From contig NC_087377.1 of NCBI RefSeq assembly GCF_963675165.1, positions 12,262,632-12,326,631 on the forward strand: a DNA stretch of 64,000 nt, given 5' to 3'. Shown here piece by piece: positions 23,926 through 35,319 of the stretch. The DNA comes from Halichondria panicea (Eukaryota; Porifera; Demospongiae; Suberitida; Halichondriidae). Every line of letters starts with the position of its first letter. Within the stretch, counting starts at the first letter, position 1. Made by a program: the position numbers and the translations under genes. The notes below the pieces were generated by a model. It was not told where the DNA came from, made no database searches, and saw only the letters and a list, made by a program, of their open reading frames with translations.

Positions 23926-25420
23926 ATGTGAGATAGAGGAGATGGGAGGGGGCGAGGCTTCGTCATGCATACTTGTACATGGTCTTCAGTACAGCATTCA
24001 TGTTCAACTCTATACTGGCAGACGGACCTGTGAGTGAGGCTGAGAATGGAGTCTTAATTGTTACATTTTCTCCACCTCCTGCAAGTGATCACGGTTCTTG
24101 CTTTTGTTGATTATGTGCACACACACAAGGAAATCCATTAATATGATGCATTGCTGGTAAGTTTTGCAATCTTTTAGGTGTCTGCATAGCAATATAAGCA
24201 AACTACGTGTACCTGCATGTAGCTTAAAGCATTAGAAACCCCAAAATACCTATCCCTACATACACCCCTCACCCTCGAACATTTTTCAGTGTCACTGTGG
24301 ACCCATACTGCATAATATTATACCTTATACTGTATAAACGTACCTCCTGAATGATGTCAGATTGCACGGCATTGATAAATTAAAGTCAGCAATCGGATTG
24401 TGAGGGAAAAGAAGATAATTATGATATGAACACACTGTATAAATTATAACCAACAATAAAACATGCATGTTCTGGTAGAGCCTCAATCTAATTACAGCTA
24501 GCTAGATCAAAGGGGGTAATTATGTTGCACCAGAGGATTGAGGCTAACTTGTATAATTATAGGCGACTATACTGACCTAGTTTTTGGTGTTGGTGGACAT
24601 AAAATGTTATTTTTCAGGGAAAATCAAACTTTTTTCTTTGCAAATTTTACTCAGAATCAGAGATACAACTCGATTGCCATTCATCATATAAGACTACCAC
24701 TCGTAACACCAGGCAGAGTGCAGGTGAAGACAACAGTGTCACCAGGACAGGCCTGGCCACAGTGGAGGTGAATATCTAAGCGGCTGAATGACATATCTGT
24801 GCAAACGTTTCTACAATCTGGACAAGGGTGACTACATCTCAGCATCACACACAATTGCATTGCTGTCAGAAAAACCGATGTATTCGAGTAATCTTGAACC
24901 AATGAACTTCTCTATTACATATAGGGAGTTATTCATGGCTAATGTATACACTTATAAATGTGTTTACTGCATGTTGACGCTAACCACTGGCATGTTATTG
25001 CACTGTTATGATAGATTGAACCATGCAGTAAGATAAACTATAATTAACCCCAACTACCGCAAATACACAATCCACCTTCAGAAACGAAAACATTAGACAT
25101 CAGTATTTACTAGTTATAGTGACCTGGTCACTATGCATACACAGTATTATGCACATCATGCATATATATATAATTATATGCTATAAGTATGCATAGCAAC
25201 TAGGAAGCAATATAGGTACACGTAGGCTTCATAGCCTAATATAGCCTCCTTCAACAGGCCTCCTCTTAAAGTGCAGTGGGCGTAGGGACGAGGCTAATCC
25301 TAACATGCATAGGACATTTTAAGGCATGCAGGAAAAACAGACATGCATTTGCGTCAACATACTTGTATGATCCATAGGAAACTGTAAATATAGCACTAAT
25401 TACTTATATAGATCTGCATG
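23926..25420. other. No gene recognised
   Basis: AT-rich DNA between copies of the duplicated flank; short ORFs without domains. Confidence 0.4.
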
Positions 25421-25429
25421 ATCACCCAA

Positions 25430-25575
25430 TATAGACAGTTGGCATCATGTATAAAGTGTGTGGATTAAATTATCATGTGCTTGAAAACTTTGTCACGTAC
25501 GTGTACATATAAGCCGTTATAGTACAATTAGGGGCTATTCCTATCAATGTAGCGTCTATTGAAGCATTACGGCAA
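25430..25575. repeat. Tandem flank unit, copy 2 of 3
   Basis: Diverged copy of 22,860-23,000 (ATCATGTGCTTGAAAACTTT, TATAAGCCGTTATAG). No receptor exon remnant was seen next to this copy. Confidence 0.55.
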
Positions 25576-26441
25576 TATATATTAATAAAAGCCACCCAAT
25601 TAAGCTTCCCGTCAATGTCCAAAACCTAAGTATAAGGTTTTTTAGGTGAATTCCAGACACACCCAGTGGTGTCAATAATATTGGTAATCAATGAACTGTG
25701 TGATGATGTTGACTGTACAATCCGTAGTGCTAGACTAAACACTGATTAATTAAAATTATGCAACATGGTAGCTACTCACATAAATAGCATTATATACTAC
25801 GCATAAACTAATTTCTAGCACAATGGCATTCAATGCTCGGCATCAAAGGGAAATAACAGTACGTTATGCCCATGCATACGTAATGATATAGGCCATATAT
25901 ATCACCTAATTTTCGAATATTGGTCTGTATGAACTGTATGACTACAACTGAATCTTACGTACACCCACTATAATAATCGTTTATCTACCATGTACACCAT
26001 CTTGTACATCTACAAAAGAACTACATTACACACACTTTTGCATACCTAATTAACCTACGTAAGCACACTTTTCCTGATACCCACTTCGACACCATCTGAT
26101 CTCCACACACATAACACACCCTCATGCACCCCTCACTTTTCTCCCAGTTTGTGAGTGAGTCCATATACATCCTCCATTCCACATGTTGGGGTCCATCTGC
26201 TGGTCTGTGTGGGTCGGGTTGTCATAGATACAATGCACCACCCCAAATACACTTAGTCCACCATAAATACCAGAAAGGAGCTGCTAAGAGAGAGGAGGAA
26301 AGGAGGAAACTAAATAAACTTTCCCTTTCCTCATAAATGACAATTACCATACATGGGCTCATTATGAATACACTTATTAGTGTTTACAGCCAGGCCATGC
26401 AGAGGGATAAAACCTTATGATTGAAAGATAGACTTAGTCAC

Positions 26442-28000
26442 TATAACCATAGATGTAGGAGAGAGGGATTGGAAACAGAAGTGGGCCTCGGAAAACATCC
26501 GCGCCTCGCTTTCTTGTCTTCTTTTCTTGCCTCAAATGAGGAAAACTCATTGTAAGCGGTGAAAGAAGAGGGAAAGAGACACAATTAACAGTGCATTGGT
26601 ACATGGTAATAGTAAGGAGAATGTGCAGAGCTATAGTGGTATTGGATACTTGTTTCACAGTAGATATAAAATCATCAGAGGATGCTTAGTTCCCTGAAAT
26701 TGTGAATGTATTTGTGACTGTCAGAGGCTTCTCTTTTGCTGCCAACTTAAAATTAAATGAAAAAGAAAACCATCAAGAAGTCCACTAGTTTGAGGCAATA
26801 ATCATTCACACGACAAGATACATAATACACCATGTAACTTTCTTAATTGTTTTCACTTTTGATGAATCAGTTGTACGAAGTTTCTATATATACTAGGCTG
26901 GTGAGCGTACATTTCAATTTCCAATTCATTAAGTATAATTACATACACTTGGAGACAGCAAAACACTCCACAGCACTGCCAGTTGCTTTCTAAGTGTAAA
27001 ACGAGTGGGATCAAACCGAACAACATTAACAAAAACTTACACGATAAAAATGATTATTACAGCTATAATTATGATTAGTTTAGCACTCTAATCAGACAGT
27101 CTTAGATGGAGAGAAGCTGGTGAGGTATACAAGAGTGTATATATAGCCGGAACAGCCAATAACATTTACGAGGGCGGTGACGTGTAGGGGTGTAGAGAGG
27201 AGGGGTATTCTTCGGTATTCTTCTGTCTTCTTTTCTTCAGCGTACTCAGTAAGTTTTGGCTTGCGAGGTATTGCTATATAAAATATAGATGAAACAGCAT
27301 TTGTAGTAGTTAAATATCTCGGGCCTACAGGCCCTTCACCACAATCTACTACCGGGCCAATAACAATTGTGAGGTAAAAATAGGTGACTACACATTCATG
27401 CACACAAAAGCTATACATCCACCTGATCCAAAACTAATGCTCTTGGGGTGATCACCAATCATAAGGGAATGTATGCCTAAAATTAAAATTTCTGTAACGC
27501 TTAGCATATTCCCAAAAAAGGGATCTTTAGTGATGCTCTTTAATTCAACTTTTTTCTAGCACTAAATTCTACCAGCTGATGTATGACTAATTTTCTTTGG
27601 CTTGGGGTGATACCACATGATTTACCAACAAGCGTATTGAAGTATACGACCTAAACATTAATCATTTCAGAGAAAAAGGGATAAATGTGTACAATACAAG
27701 ATTAAACTTACCTAAATTCAATGAAGAAGATAGTTGCAACGGTAAATAGAGCTTGAATAATGGTTATTCACTATCTATATAAAGCACAGTTGCACTGGAT
27801 ACTGGAAAACTTGACAGAATACTAGTGACAACTCATAAAATCCTAGATTTGCAATAATCTCAGTTACCCGCGAGGTTACTGGGGAATAAATTAGCCCTCA
27901 TTAAGCGAGGCGTGGATGTTTATCGAGGTCATAATTTATGTGAAGTACATTGAAATCTACTTCCGTTTCCAATCCCTCTCTCCTACATCTATGCTATAAC
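26442..28000. mobile_element. 1.56-kb inverted-repeat element
   Basis: Left arm ATAGATGTAGGAGAGAGGGA then TTGGAAAC; right arm is the inverse (GTTTCCAATCCCTCTCTCCT then ACATCTATG). A second inner pair (CATCCGCGCCTCGCTT and AAGCGAGGCGTGGATG) lies in the same arrangement. The termini resemble those of the element at 54,533-55,410. No transposase frame is seen, so it is probably non-autonomous. Confidence 0.65.
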
Positions 28001-28559
28001 CCAACTATCATAAACCAGAGGTCGACATTCATGTGTGCATGCACCAATCACTACAAGTGCTAGCTAGATAGTGCATTGGCCTGCATGAATACTATCACAT
28101 GTCTGCAATGACATCAATGCATGAATTGTGCACCCATGTCGGACCTCCTCTGACCATAAACTGACAATGCATATTCCTATCCCTGAGAAGAGACAGCAAT
28201 TCAACTATATATATAGGCCTCAACAATCCTCTTTTCACCTCACTTGAAATGCAAATCGAGAAACATTATAGCTTCAGTGTACACAGTGGGACCACACTAT
28301 TATAGACTCTGTATACACTAGTCAATACATAATGCTGGCATCCCATGCATTCATAAACAACCAAGAAAATAAAATGGACTTTATAGCCTTAAAATTAAAC
28401 AACTGTTTTTATAGCAGGAAAACTTACTTTCCTATAGAGATACATGTACATGCTATACGTACAGCACCAATGCAGTAGTTATAAATGTATCATTATATAA
28501 TTACGATGACTGTACAGACTCCTAGATATGAATAATGACCTATAACTATTGTAGGGAAC

Positions 28560-28700
28560 AATACATCAAGACAGTTAATTGGCATTGTTTAAAACATATG
28601 CATGTCATTGTGAATTATCATATGCTTGCATGAAAGCTTTGTTATGTACATGTACAGATATAGCTATTAAGTTTCTCCATTGATGCATTACGGAAACTGA
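28560..28700. repeat. Tandem flank unit, copy 3 of 3
   Basis: Copy lying just 3' of the intact Death receptor (GACAGTTAATTGGCAT, ATGCTTGCATGAAAGCTTTG, TTGATGCATTACGGAAAC). Confidence 0.55.
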
Positions 28701-29022
28701 TTAAAAGTAGGCAATAAAAGCCAGGATCATTTAGAACAAGAGCTACAAAACAACTTCACCTGATCACATACATTAAATACAACATGCATGCAATCTAGAG
28801 GATGCCAAAATATATTTCGAGGATAAGCAGCGATAAAAAATTGATGTGTAAAAGTGATTTAAAACAGCAGTAAAATGAACGAATAACAAACTTTGATGTG
28901 TTAAGCATGTAAGCTGAAAATTAAGTGATGGTGACCAAACTACAGCACAAAATAAAAGTGAATTCATGCATGTATTGAGTTGATCTTGTGCTAAAAGAAT
29001 TGTTTAATGCCATACCACAAAC

Positions 29023-32000
29023 CTAGTGCTTAAAGGGGTGTGGAGGTGCCGGGGGTTCGATGTTAGGGGCTGGTTTAGGGGGACGGGCTGGAACCATCTC
29101 ACCAGTTCTGTATTGGGAGAGGAAATAAGGATCATGTAGCTATACACAAGTACATGGCAGCGTCTTGACGTAATTATAGTGAAAATCGCATGTTGTCCTA
29201 TTATTCACTGTGATTCGTACAGTGATTAATCGCGTACCAGTAATCACTGCCTTGACGACCATACTTTCGAATAACGGCCGCGGCAAATTTTTTTACTGAA
29301 ACTGCTGCTAAAAATGTCCTTAAAACTGCATCACAAACGATTAACAATCAATAGTATGGCTATACTCGTGCAATAAGGGATTCATAACAAGCACTGGCAA
29401 GGTTAATATTAGTATCCTTGCATTGCTTGTTACTCATACTTACGGGGGCACTCAGTGCATTTGCATTTGATATAAAAATAAGTAATCTAGTTGCTTTATG
29501 CATGGACACACTACACCAACCTACAGACACCAACACCTCTTTGTTGGTGTCTGTAGGTTGGTGTATTAAGACTTTGGTTGTACTAAGGAACAGCCATAAC
29601 AATTGTAATGGTAAGATATAATTATTATACCATACATACATAATTATGGGTGAACATTAATTTTAGTATTCAACTTACAGTTTTGGAGGGCGTGACGGAG
29701 GAAGTGTATTTAGCAGTACAGGGCTGTCATCGGTCACTGTGGGGAATTGAGAGGGGAGGGGAGAGGTTTTGTCGTACTTATGCAATGTTTTTGGTGCTGC
29801 CAAACAAGAGCTCAACTCCACAGGGAGACAACCTGTGTGTATGTGTAGAGAGTGTACGTGTCATTGGAATGATTCTCACCATTCTAGTATCGTAAATAGA
29901 AAAACTAGCTAAAGTTACAGATCTTTACATCGATCAGCTCTCTAAAATTCAGCAGAATACAACTACTTGCATGTTGTACAACTTAGATATACTGTATACA
30001 GTGGGTATAAATTTGGAAATTTGGCAAATCAAGGCGAGCTGGGTCGCCAAAATTAAAATTCGCCAATGTTTGCCTTCCTACTCAGTCCCAGTATTTCGTA
30101 AGAGATCAATGCATGCAGCATGAAATGATTGTCAAATTAAAAATTGCCAATAATAGTTCAATTGCCTTTTTCGCCAAATTTACCCGCTATACAATAATTA
30201 TATTGTTCTGGAACCTCCACATATCAAAGGGCTAAAGGTGACTATAGGTGAAGTACATCGTGTTGGTGATTGTTCAACATGTGAACTATACGTACATAGT
30301 CTGCGTATATACAGTATACTATAAACTGAGACATGCAGCTACACAGTAGGTTGCAATTGGTATGTCAGCAAATGAATCACACAGTGGACACTGTCAGGTA
30401 CGTAGGTGTATACTATAGTGGTTCCCTAAGTACAAGGAAGCGAGCATACATGTACAATTATGTTTTTTGAAGCCACCACTCTGATTCACTATGAATTGTG
30501 GTGGTATACCACAGGTCAGTCATAGTGAATGTATGTGGTGGCTTAGGACAACATATGCACTATCACTATACACACAACCACTCTTGGGAAAATGTATGTT
30601 TGCAACACTGGATCATCACCTTTTAAGAAAGCATCATAACAATTATTATACATGATGTTAGTGACATCATCAAATAAATTGATAGGCAAGTTAAGAATGC
30701 ATCCTATTTAAGCTGTTCAACAACTATGTATAATATGTGACAATATCAACTATGAAATGTACTGCATAATTTCAACTATGTAACAATATCAATCTTATAT
30801 ACCGTACGGGTGGAAAATTTCGAGGGTGTAAATTTTCGTGCAATTCAATATTCTGTCTTATTTGGAAATTTTCGCGGGTAGTAAATTTCGTGGAGTTAGG
30901 GTGTGGCACTATCTCACATGCGTATACGAAGCCTTCCACGGGTTTTAATTTTCGTGTTCTGCAGCCACCCACGAAAAACGCGAAATTAAAAACACCTCGA
31001 AATTTTCTACCCGTACGGTAGTGCTTAGATAATAGTAGGGCTTAATAAAGCATTGGAGTATCAAATATTATAATTATTCAGAAAAATTAGTGTATATATG
31101 CACTGACTGACTGTACTCACTAATGTCGTAGATAGTCATGAGTTCCTTTGCCAGTTGCTCCTCCCCAATCTTACTGAGATGGTTAGTCAACTCCCTCCAC
31201 GTTGGTTGTCCAGAGCAACTCCATTGGTTAATCACCTCCGTCAAGCAGCCAGCACTGTCATTGCAACATGAATCCTCAATCTATAGTTGAGAAAATGAAG
31301 TATAGTTTTATTTTGCCAGTAGTAATGTGTGACAAAACAATGGTAAAGCAGGGCATGAGAAAGTTACTGTCTACTAAAAGAACATGTAGCTCATACCATC
31401 AACAATTTCAATCTATTAAGAATGATGATGAATCTATGTTTATATCCATCTGCTCACACTTGCAATTGATATCTTTATACATGCAGCATACAATGATTGC
31501 CTCTTAATTGATGGGATTACATATACATACCTGTTCGATCAATGTCTCTGGCAGCCTCATAGTCTCAGCCAGCTCTCTCCACTTGTGTTTCATTGACCTG
31601 ATCTGCACCAAGGCCTGGTCAATGTCCAGGAGTTTGTCCACATCTGCCGAGGCTGAGGCTGTATGTTTATATGGGAATAAAAACACTGTTTCTAAGTTAT
31701 ACGTCCACTACATCAGAATTTATGGCAGTAAACCTCCGAGGATGAGGGCGAAGCTCCGAGGCCAAGGGTGGTTTACGTTTGCCATAAATTTGAATGTAGT
31801 GGACAATAAGTGTTATATACCCACTTGAATTAAAAGTACTTGCTACCTAAGCTACCTCACCTTGGATAAAACTAGCTAACAGTACGTCTCAAAAACGATT
31901 AAAAACGAACAAAAGTTTGTGCGTATAGCTTGTAGCCAGTGCTAAGCTTCTACAGCTCAACGCAATAACTTGTTAATGTCCAAGCAGTGAGCCCCACTCT

Positions 32001-34345
32001 TCCTCCAGCCTTCCTGGTGTTTAGCGATCCCCACCCATCTGTCCTACCCTTGTCAACAAGTGTCTATGTAGATCTAGTATAAAATCAGTGTGCCCTCAAG
32101 GCAAGGGAGTTTATGAGGAATGTGCTCTATATATAGGGCTGGTGTTTATGGTAGTTAAACCCCAGCCAGTTGCTATGATACAAACCCCAAGTGGGGTTAT
32201 AGACACTGCAACAGACATGGACTAGATAAACAATTTCTCTACAGTTTAATCACAATAATGGGAAAACTTATAAGGCTTCTGAATCAATACATTCTCTACC
32301 AGGAACACAGACTATATGCATGTAGCCTGTATACACTGCGATGAGAAGATGTTATCATTATCTTGTACAACTATCAAAACCATGCATCCACAATGAACAA
32401 AGCAATGACACAAACAGACTCACCTGTTGGGCTAGCTGGGATAGTGACTGTTTTAGCTGCTTGTTTTCTGGTGGCATCAGCATCGACAGTGGCATAAGTC
32501 ACCTGATGATGGTCCACTGTGGCAGTCGTGTTGCCTTTCTTGCGGGGCTGGCAGGAGCTAAGGGCAGCATAGATTACCGGCTCCACTGTGGCCTGGAGTG
32601 GCAAGAAACAGACAAAATAAAGAATTACATTTCACTTACAGATATGGTCCCTACACAAGCAGAAGATAGTGTGCATGTCAAACATTTCGTGAAATTACCA
32701 AACACATGTAAAGTCTAGACAAATTAAATACTCTCATAGTACTATTATGACTGGCATTTTACAATAGAAAGCCTACATCAAATTTATCATCCATTTCCAT
32801 ACTGTCATTTGATTTAAGTCTTACACTCTCTGTGAATATAATATTATTCATGATTAATTTGTCAGACGATGAAATAATGTGTCAACTCACCTTCTCTCTT
32901 TCCTCTGAGAACCACCAACAGAACTATCACCACCAGGATGATAAGTACCATGATCACTATACTACCAACAACACCTCCAGCTACAGCAGTAACATTTCCA
33001 GTTTCTGGGTCTATAGGTCATTATAGTTAATTATGCAGCATACAAGTACGTGGACATTAAACTTACATGAGCACTTAAATAGAGCCGGGTCAGGATCCCA
33101 GAGACCAGAGTTGTTACAAGTGGCAGTTGCTACACCCACCAGTGAGAACCCAGGATCACATTGGAAGGTAATGACTGAGCCCTCGGTTAGGCTAGTGTTC
33201 TGAGAGTTGGTGTTGAGTAATGTTCCATTGAGTGGAGGGGCAGGCAGGACACACGAAACTGGGTACAAGGACAATTGAATAGAATTATGTATCTGGTAAT
33301 AAAATCGAATCTACGGTACTAAGAGGGAATCGGTAGTGTACACATGTACACATGTACTCTGTCGACTCACCAATCCTAAAACTGTACTCAGCAGTCGTAC
33401 TGTTCCCAGCACAGTTGGTAGCCACAACACTGACAGTGTAGTCCACATTGTATTGAGTAGTCACAGTGACAGAGGTGGATGTGAGGACAGTAGCAGAGAG
33501 CTGGGTCAAAGATGAGATGGTCACTGTGTAGGTGAGGTCATCTTTACCACCAGTCTCAGCAGGAAGGTCCCAATCAATAGTCACATTAACTTCATTGGCT
33601 GAGCTGCTTGGAGTGGAGTGTCTTATTATGGTGGAAGGTGGTCCTGGTGGTTCTATATAATTATATTAAAGTTAATATGGATGAGACTACAACTCACCAA
33701 CCAATTGCACTGTTGAAGACCCTATAGTGCTTACAGGCACAAACCCCACACAGGACACAGTGATCCCATTCTCTGCTGTTCTTGACAGAGTTGATGTTAA
33801 TGTAGTGTCATTGAATGCAGTTAGTTTCACAGTGTAACCTGATTGCATTAGCGATACATTGAGATCAATGGTGTTGCGAACAGTGATGGGAGCTGAGGTA
33901 TCTGATGGTACCCATCTCAAGGAATCTCCAGGAGCAGTGCAGGTGAAAGTGACTGTTTCCATTGGACATGGTCTCTCCGCACTTACTGAATATTGGGCTG
34001 TGAAGGAACGTATAGTAACTATTTAAAGTGAAGACTCAAATTGGTTAAATAGTGAATTAACTTTGCTCACTGAAGATTGTGCTGTAAAGAAAACAGATTA
34101 TAATATAAAATTCCACAATTTAATATATATAGCTCAAAGCAGAAATGCTAGAACTATAGCAAAGAAGTCTCCACTGCACTGCACTGATGGACGCGGCTCT
34201 ATCAGTGAGGCTACCCCCAAGGGCCCACCACTATCTGAGAGACACTGTTCAGTAGCTTGTTATAGATCTACCATGTACCAGTGATAGCACTCAGAGAAGC
34301 AAAATAGAACACGACCACAATGTCAATGTTCAACTTGAGAGACAT
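29023..34345 (-). CDS. Ig-FN3-CCP receptor with ITIM-like and Death domains
   Basis: Eleven exons read on the minus strand: 34345-34279, 33997-33698, 33652-33371, 33258-33067, 33010-32891, 32650-32640, 32592-32424, 31658-31531, 31280-31121, 29736-29679, 29107-29023. Together they give 1,572 nt, one frame of 523 residues, with GT-AG ends at every junction. In order they encode: signal peptide (VVVFYFASLSAIT); Ig-like domain (FTC, LRW, VSCVGF); FN3; one CCP; membrane helix (GSIVIMVLIILVVIVLLVVL); an 11-nt microexon; two ITIM-type motifs (VIYAAL, VTYATV); a Death domain over two exons (KWRELAETMRLPETLIEQ, then QPTWRELTNHLSKIGEEQL); and a proline-rich end (PSRPPK, ARPPKPAPNIEPPAPP). ITIMs classically recruit SH2 phosphatases or kinases, Death domains pair with Death adaptors, and PxxP binds SH3. 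Acting at the plasma membrane is inferred. The microexon and the last two exons rest on splice sites and phase alone, although the 23.7-kb relic supports the last two. Confidence 0.8.
29512..29565. repeat. Perfect 24-bp hairpin in last intron of the Death receptor
   Basis: TACACCAACCTACAGACACC plus AACA, a 6-nt loop CCTCTT, then the exact inverse. It lies in the intron 29,108-29,678. The arm and loop sizes are miRNA-hairpin-like, but a perfect stem equally fits a fresh inverted duplication. Confidence 0.8.
30800..31020. mobile_element. TACCGTA-type MITE in Death receptor intron
   Basis: Clean example of the family: TACCGTACGGGTGGAAAATT then TCGAGGGTGT at the left, and the inverse ending CTACCCGTACGGTA at the right, 221 bp. 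Inserted in the 1.4-kb intron between the Death exon and the proline-rich exon. Confidence 0.75.
31703..31804. mobile_element. Palindromic MITE in Death receptor intron
   Basis: GTCCACTACATCAGAATTTA then TGGCA at the left and its imperfect inverse ending TGTAGTGGAC at the right, with inner CCTCCGAGG/GCTCCGAGGCC symmetry. About 102 bp, in the intron between the ITIM and Death exons. Confidence 0.65.
34064..34094 (-). pseudogene. Duplicated start of the Ig exon
   Basis: On the minus strand: TTTCTTTACAG then CACAATCTTCAGTGAGCAAA. This is the family's Ig-exon acceptor and first bases (CACAATATTCAGTGAGTGTG), placed about 70 bp upstream of the acceptor the gene now uses. Only the beginning is recognisable. 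If spliced it would break the frame, so it is a remnant inside intron 1. Confidence 0.55.
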
Positions 34346-34433
34346 TACTGTTATACGTTAATGTTAATGTTACTGTACCCAGTCCTTTAATATGATCAAT
34401 CCCAAGTAGCTGGGCGGAGCCTAGACTCTGGCA

Positions 34434-35207
34434 TAGACTCGCAAGCCACTCCCTTTTCTCTGATTGGACGGGGGCGGGAGAAAAGGGACTGGTGACTCCT
34501 GGGCCACAGCTTCTGTCTCTACCAGAATTTGGGTAGAGATTATTCATTGATTTTTCCACGTGATCCAAAAATTGCGTGAGGTTAAGTAGAATTGCGTAGC
34601 CTGCAAAAGTGATTGCGGGCTTCTTAGCTACAGTTTGAGAATGGATGCTAGTGCTAGAAAAGAGAAGATTGATGGAGTAATAACGACATCAGGCATTCAG
34701 CTAGGATATAGTCATCTAAGACACCAGCAGAGATTAGCTGTGTTTCAGTTTTACGTGATGAGAACTGGCAGCCGAAAGTCAGTGTGTTATTGGTTGCCTA
34801 AAGCTTTTAATAACCTGTACAATACAAGACAGATAATGGCAGAGGGCAGCAGTTGAATTGAGAGTAGTCAGACTTGTACAAGCTGTCTTAAATCGCTGCC
34901 ACTCCTAGATCCTCGGTTCAAAGAAGGACTGCCAAGATTTCTATGTTCATCAGCTGTTCCATGCTAATCCACAAGTTGTGGCACAACAGACACTGGTACA
35001 AGGATCTATAATATCAAAAGGCTGGCTAGATAGATCTGTGTACATACATGTACTTGTCTTTAGCTTCTGCTTGACACATCTGGATAATTTGCACGTGACA
35101 TTAATATTTAATAGCATTCCTGAGTTACAGAAGCTGTAGCCCAGAGTCACCAGTCCCTTTTCCCCGCCCCCGTCCAATCAGAGAAAAGGGAGTGGCTTGC
35201 GAGTCTA
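34434..35207. mobile_element. Inverted-repeat element between divergent receptor genes
   Basis: Arms of about 80 bp: TAGACTCGCAAGCCACTCCC, TTTTCTCTGATTGGACGGGG at the left, and the inverse ending GGGAGTGGCTTGCGAGTCTA at the right. It fills most of the gap between the start codons of the Death receptor (34,345) and the Ig-FN3 gene (35.3 kb). A single related end lies at 61,269-61,407. Inside, about 34,700-34,840 encodes QQRLAVFQFYVMRTGSRKSV, which faintly resembles the Walker-A region of RecQ-type helicases but with the motif degraded. Confidence 0.75.
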
Positions 35208-35319
35208 GCAGTCCCCCACATCCGCAACAGCTTTTTGTAAGAGCTAGAGCCTGCCGCAAAGGAAAAGATTTGCAAACTGGCAAAGAGGATACATTAATAA
35301 CAGATCGTCCATAAAGAAC

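Noticed and set aside
26124-26336. 70-codon plus-strand ORF with a charged C-terminus
   Set aside because: Lies in a duplicated repeat block whose other copy (18.2 kb) does not preserve the frame.
31070-31121. Read-through of the second Death exon to a TAA as the gene's end
   Set aside because: Possible as an alternative end, but a good donor (ATTA then GTGAGT) leads in phase into two proline-rich exons whose relic is also present at 23.7 kb.
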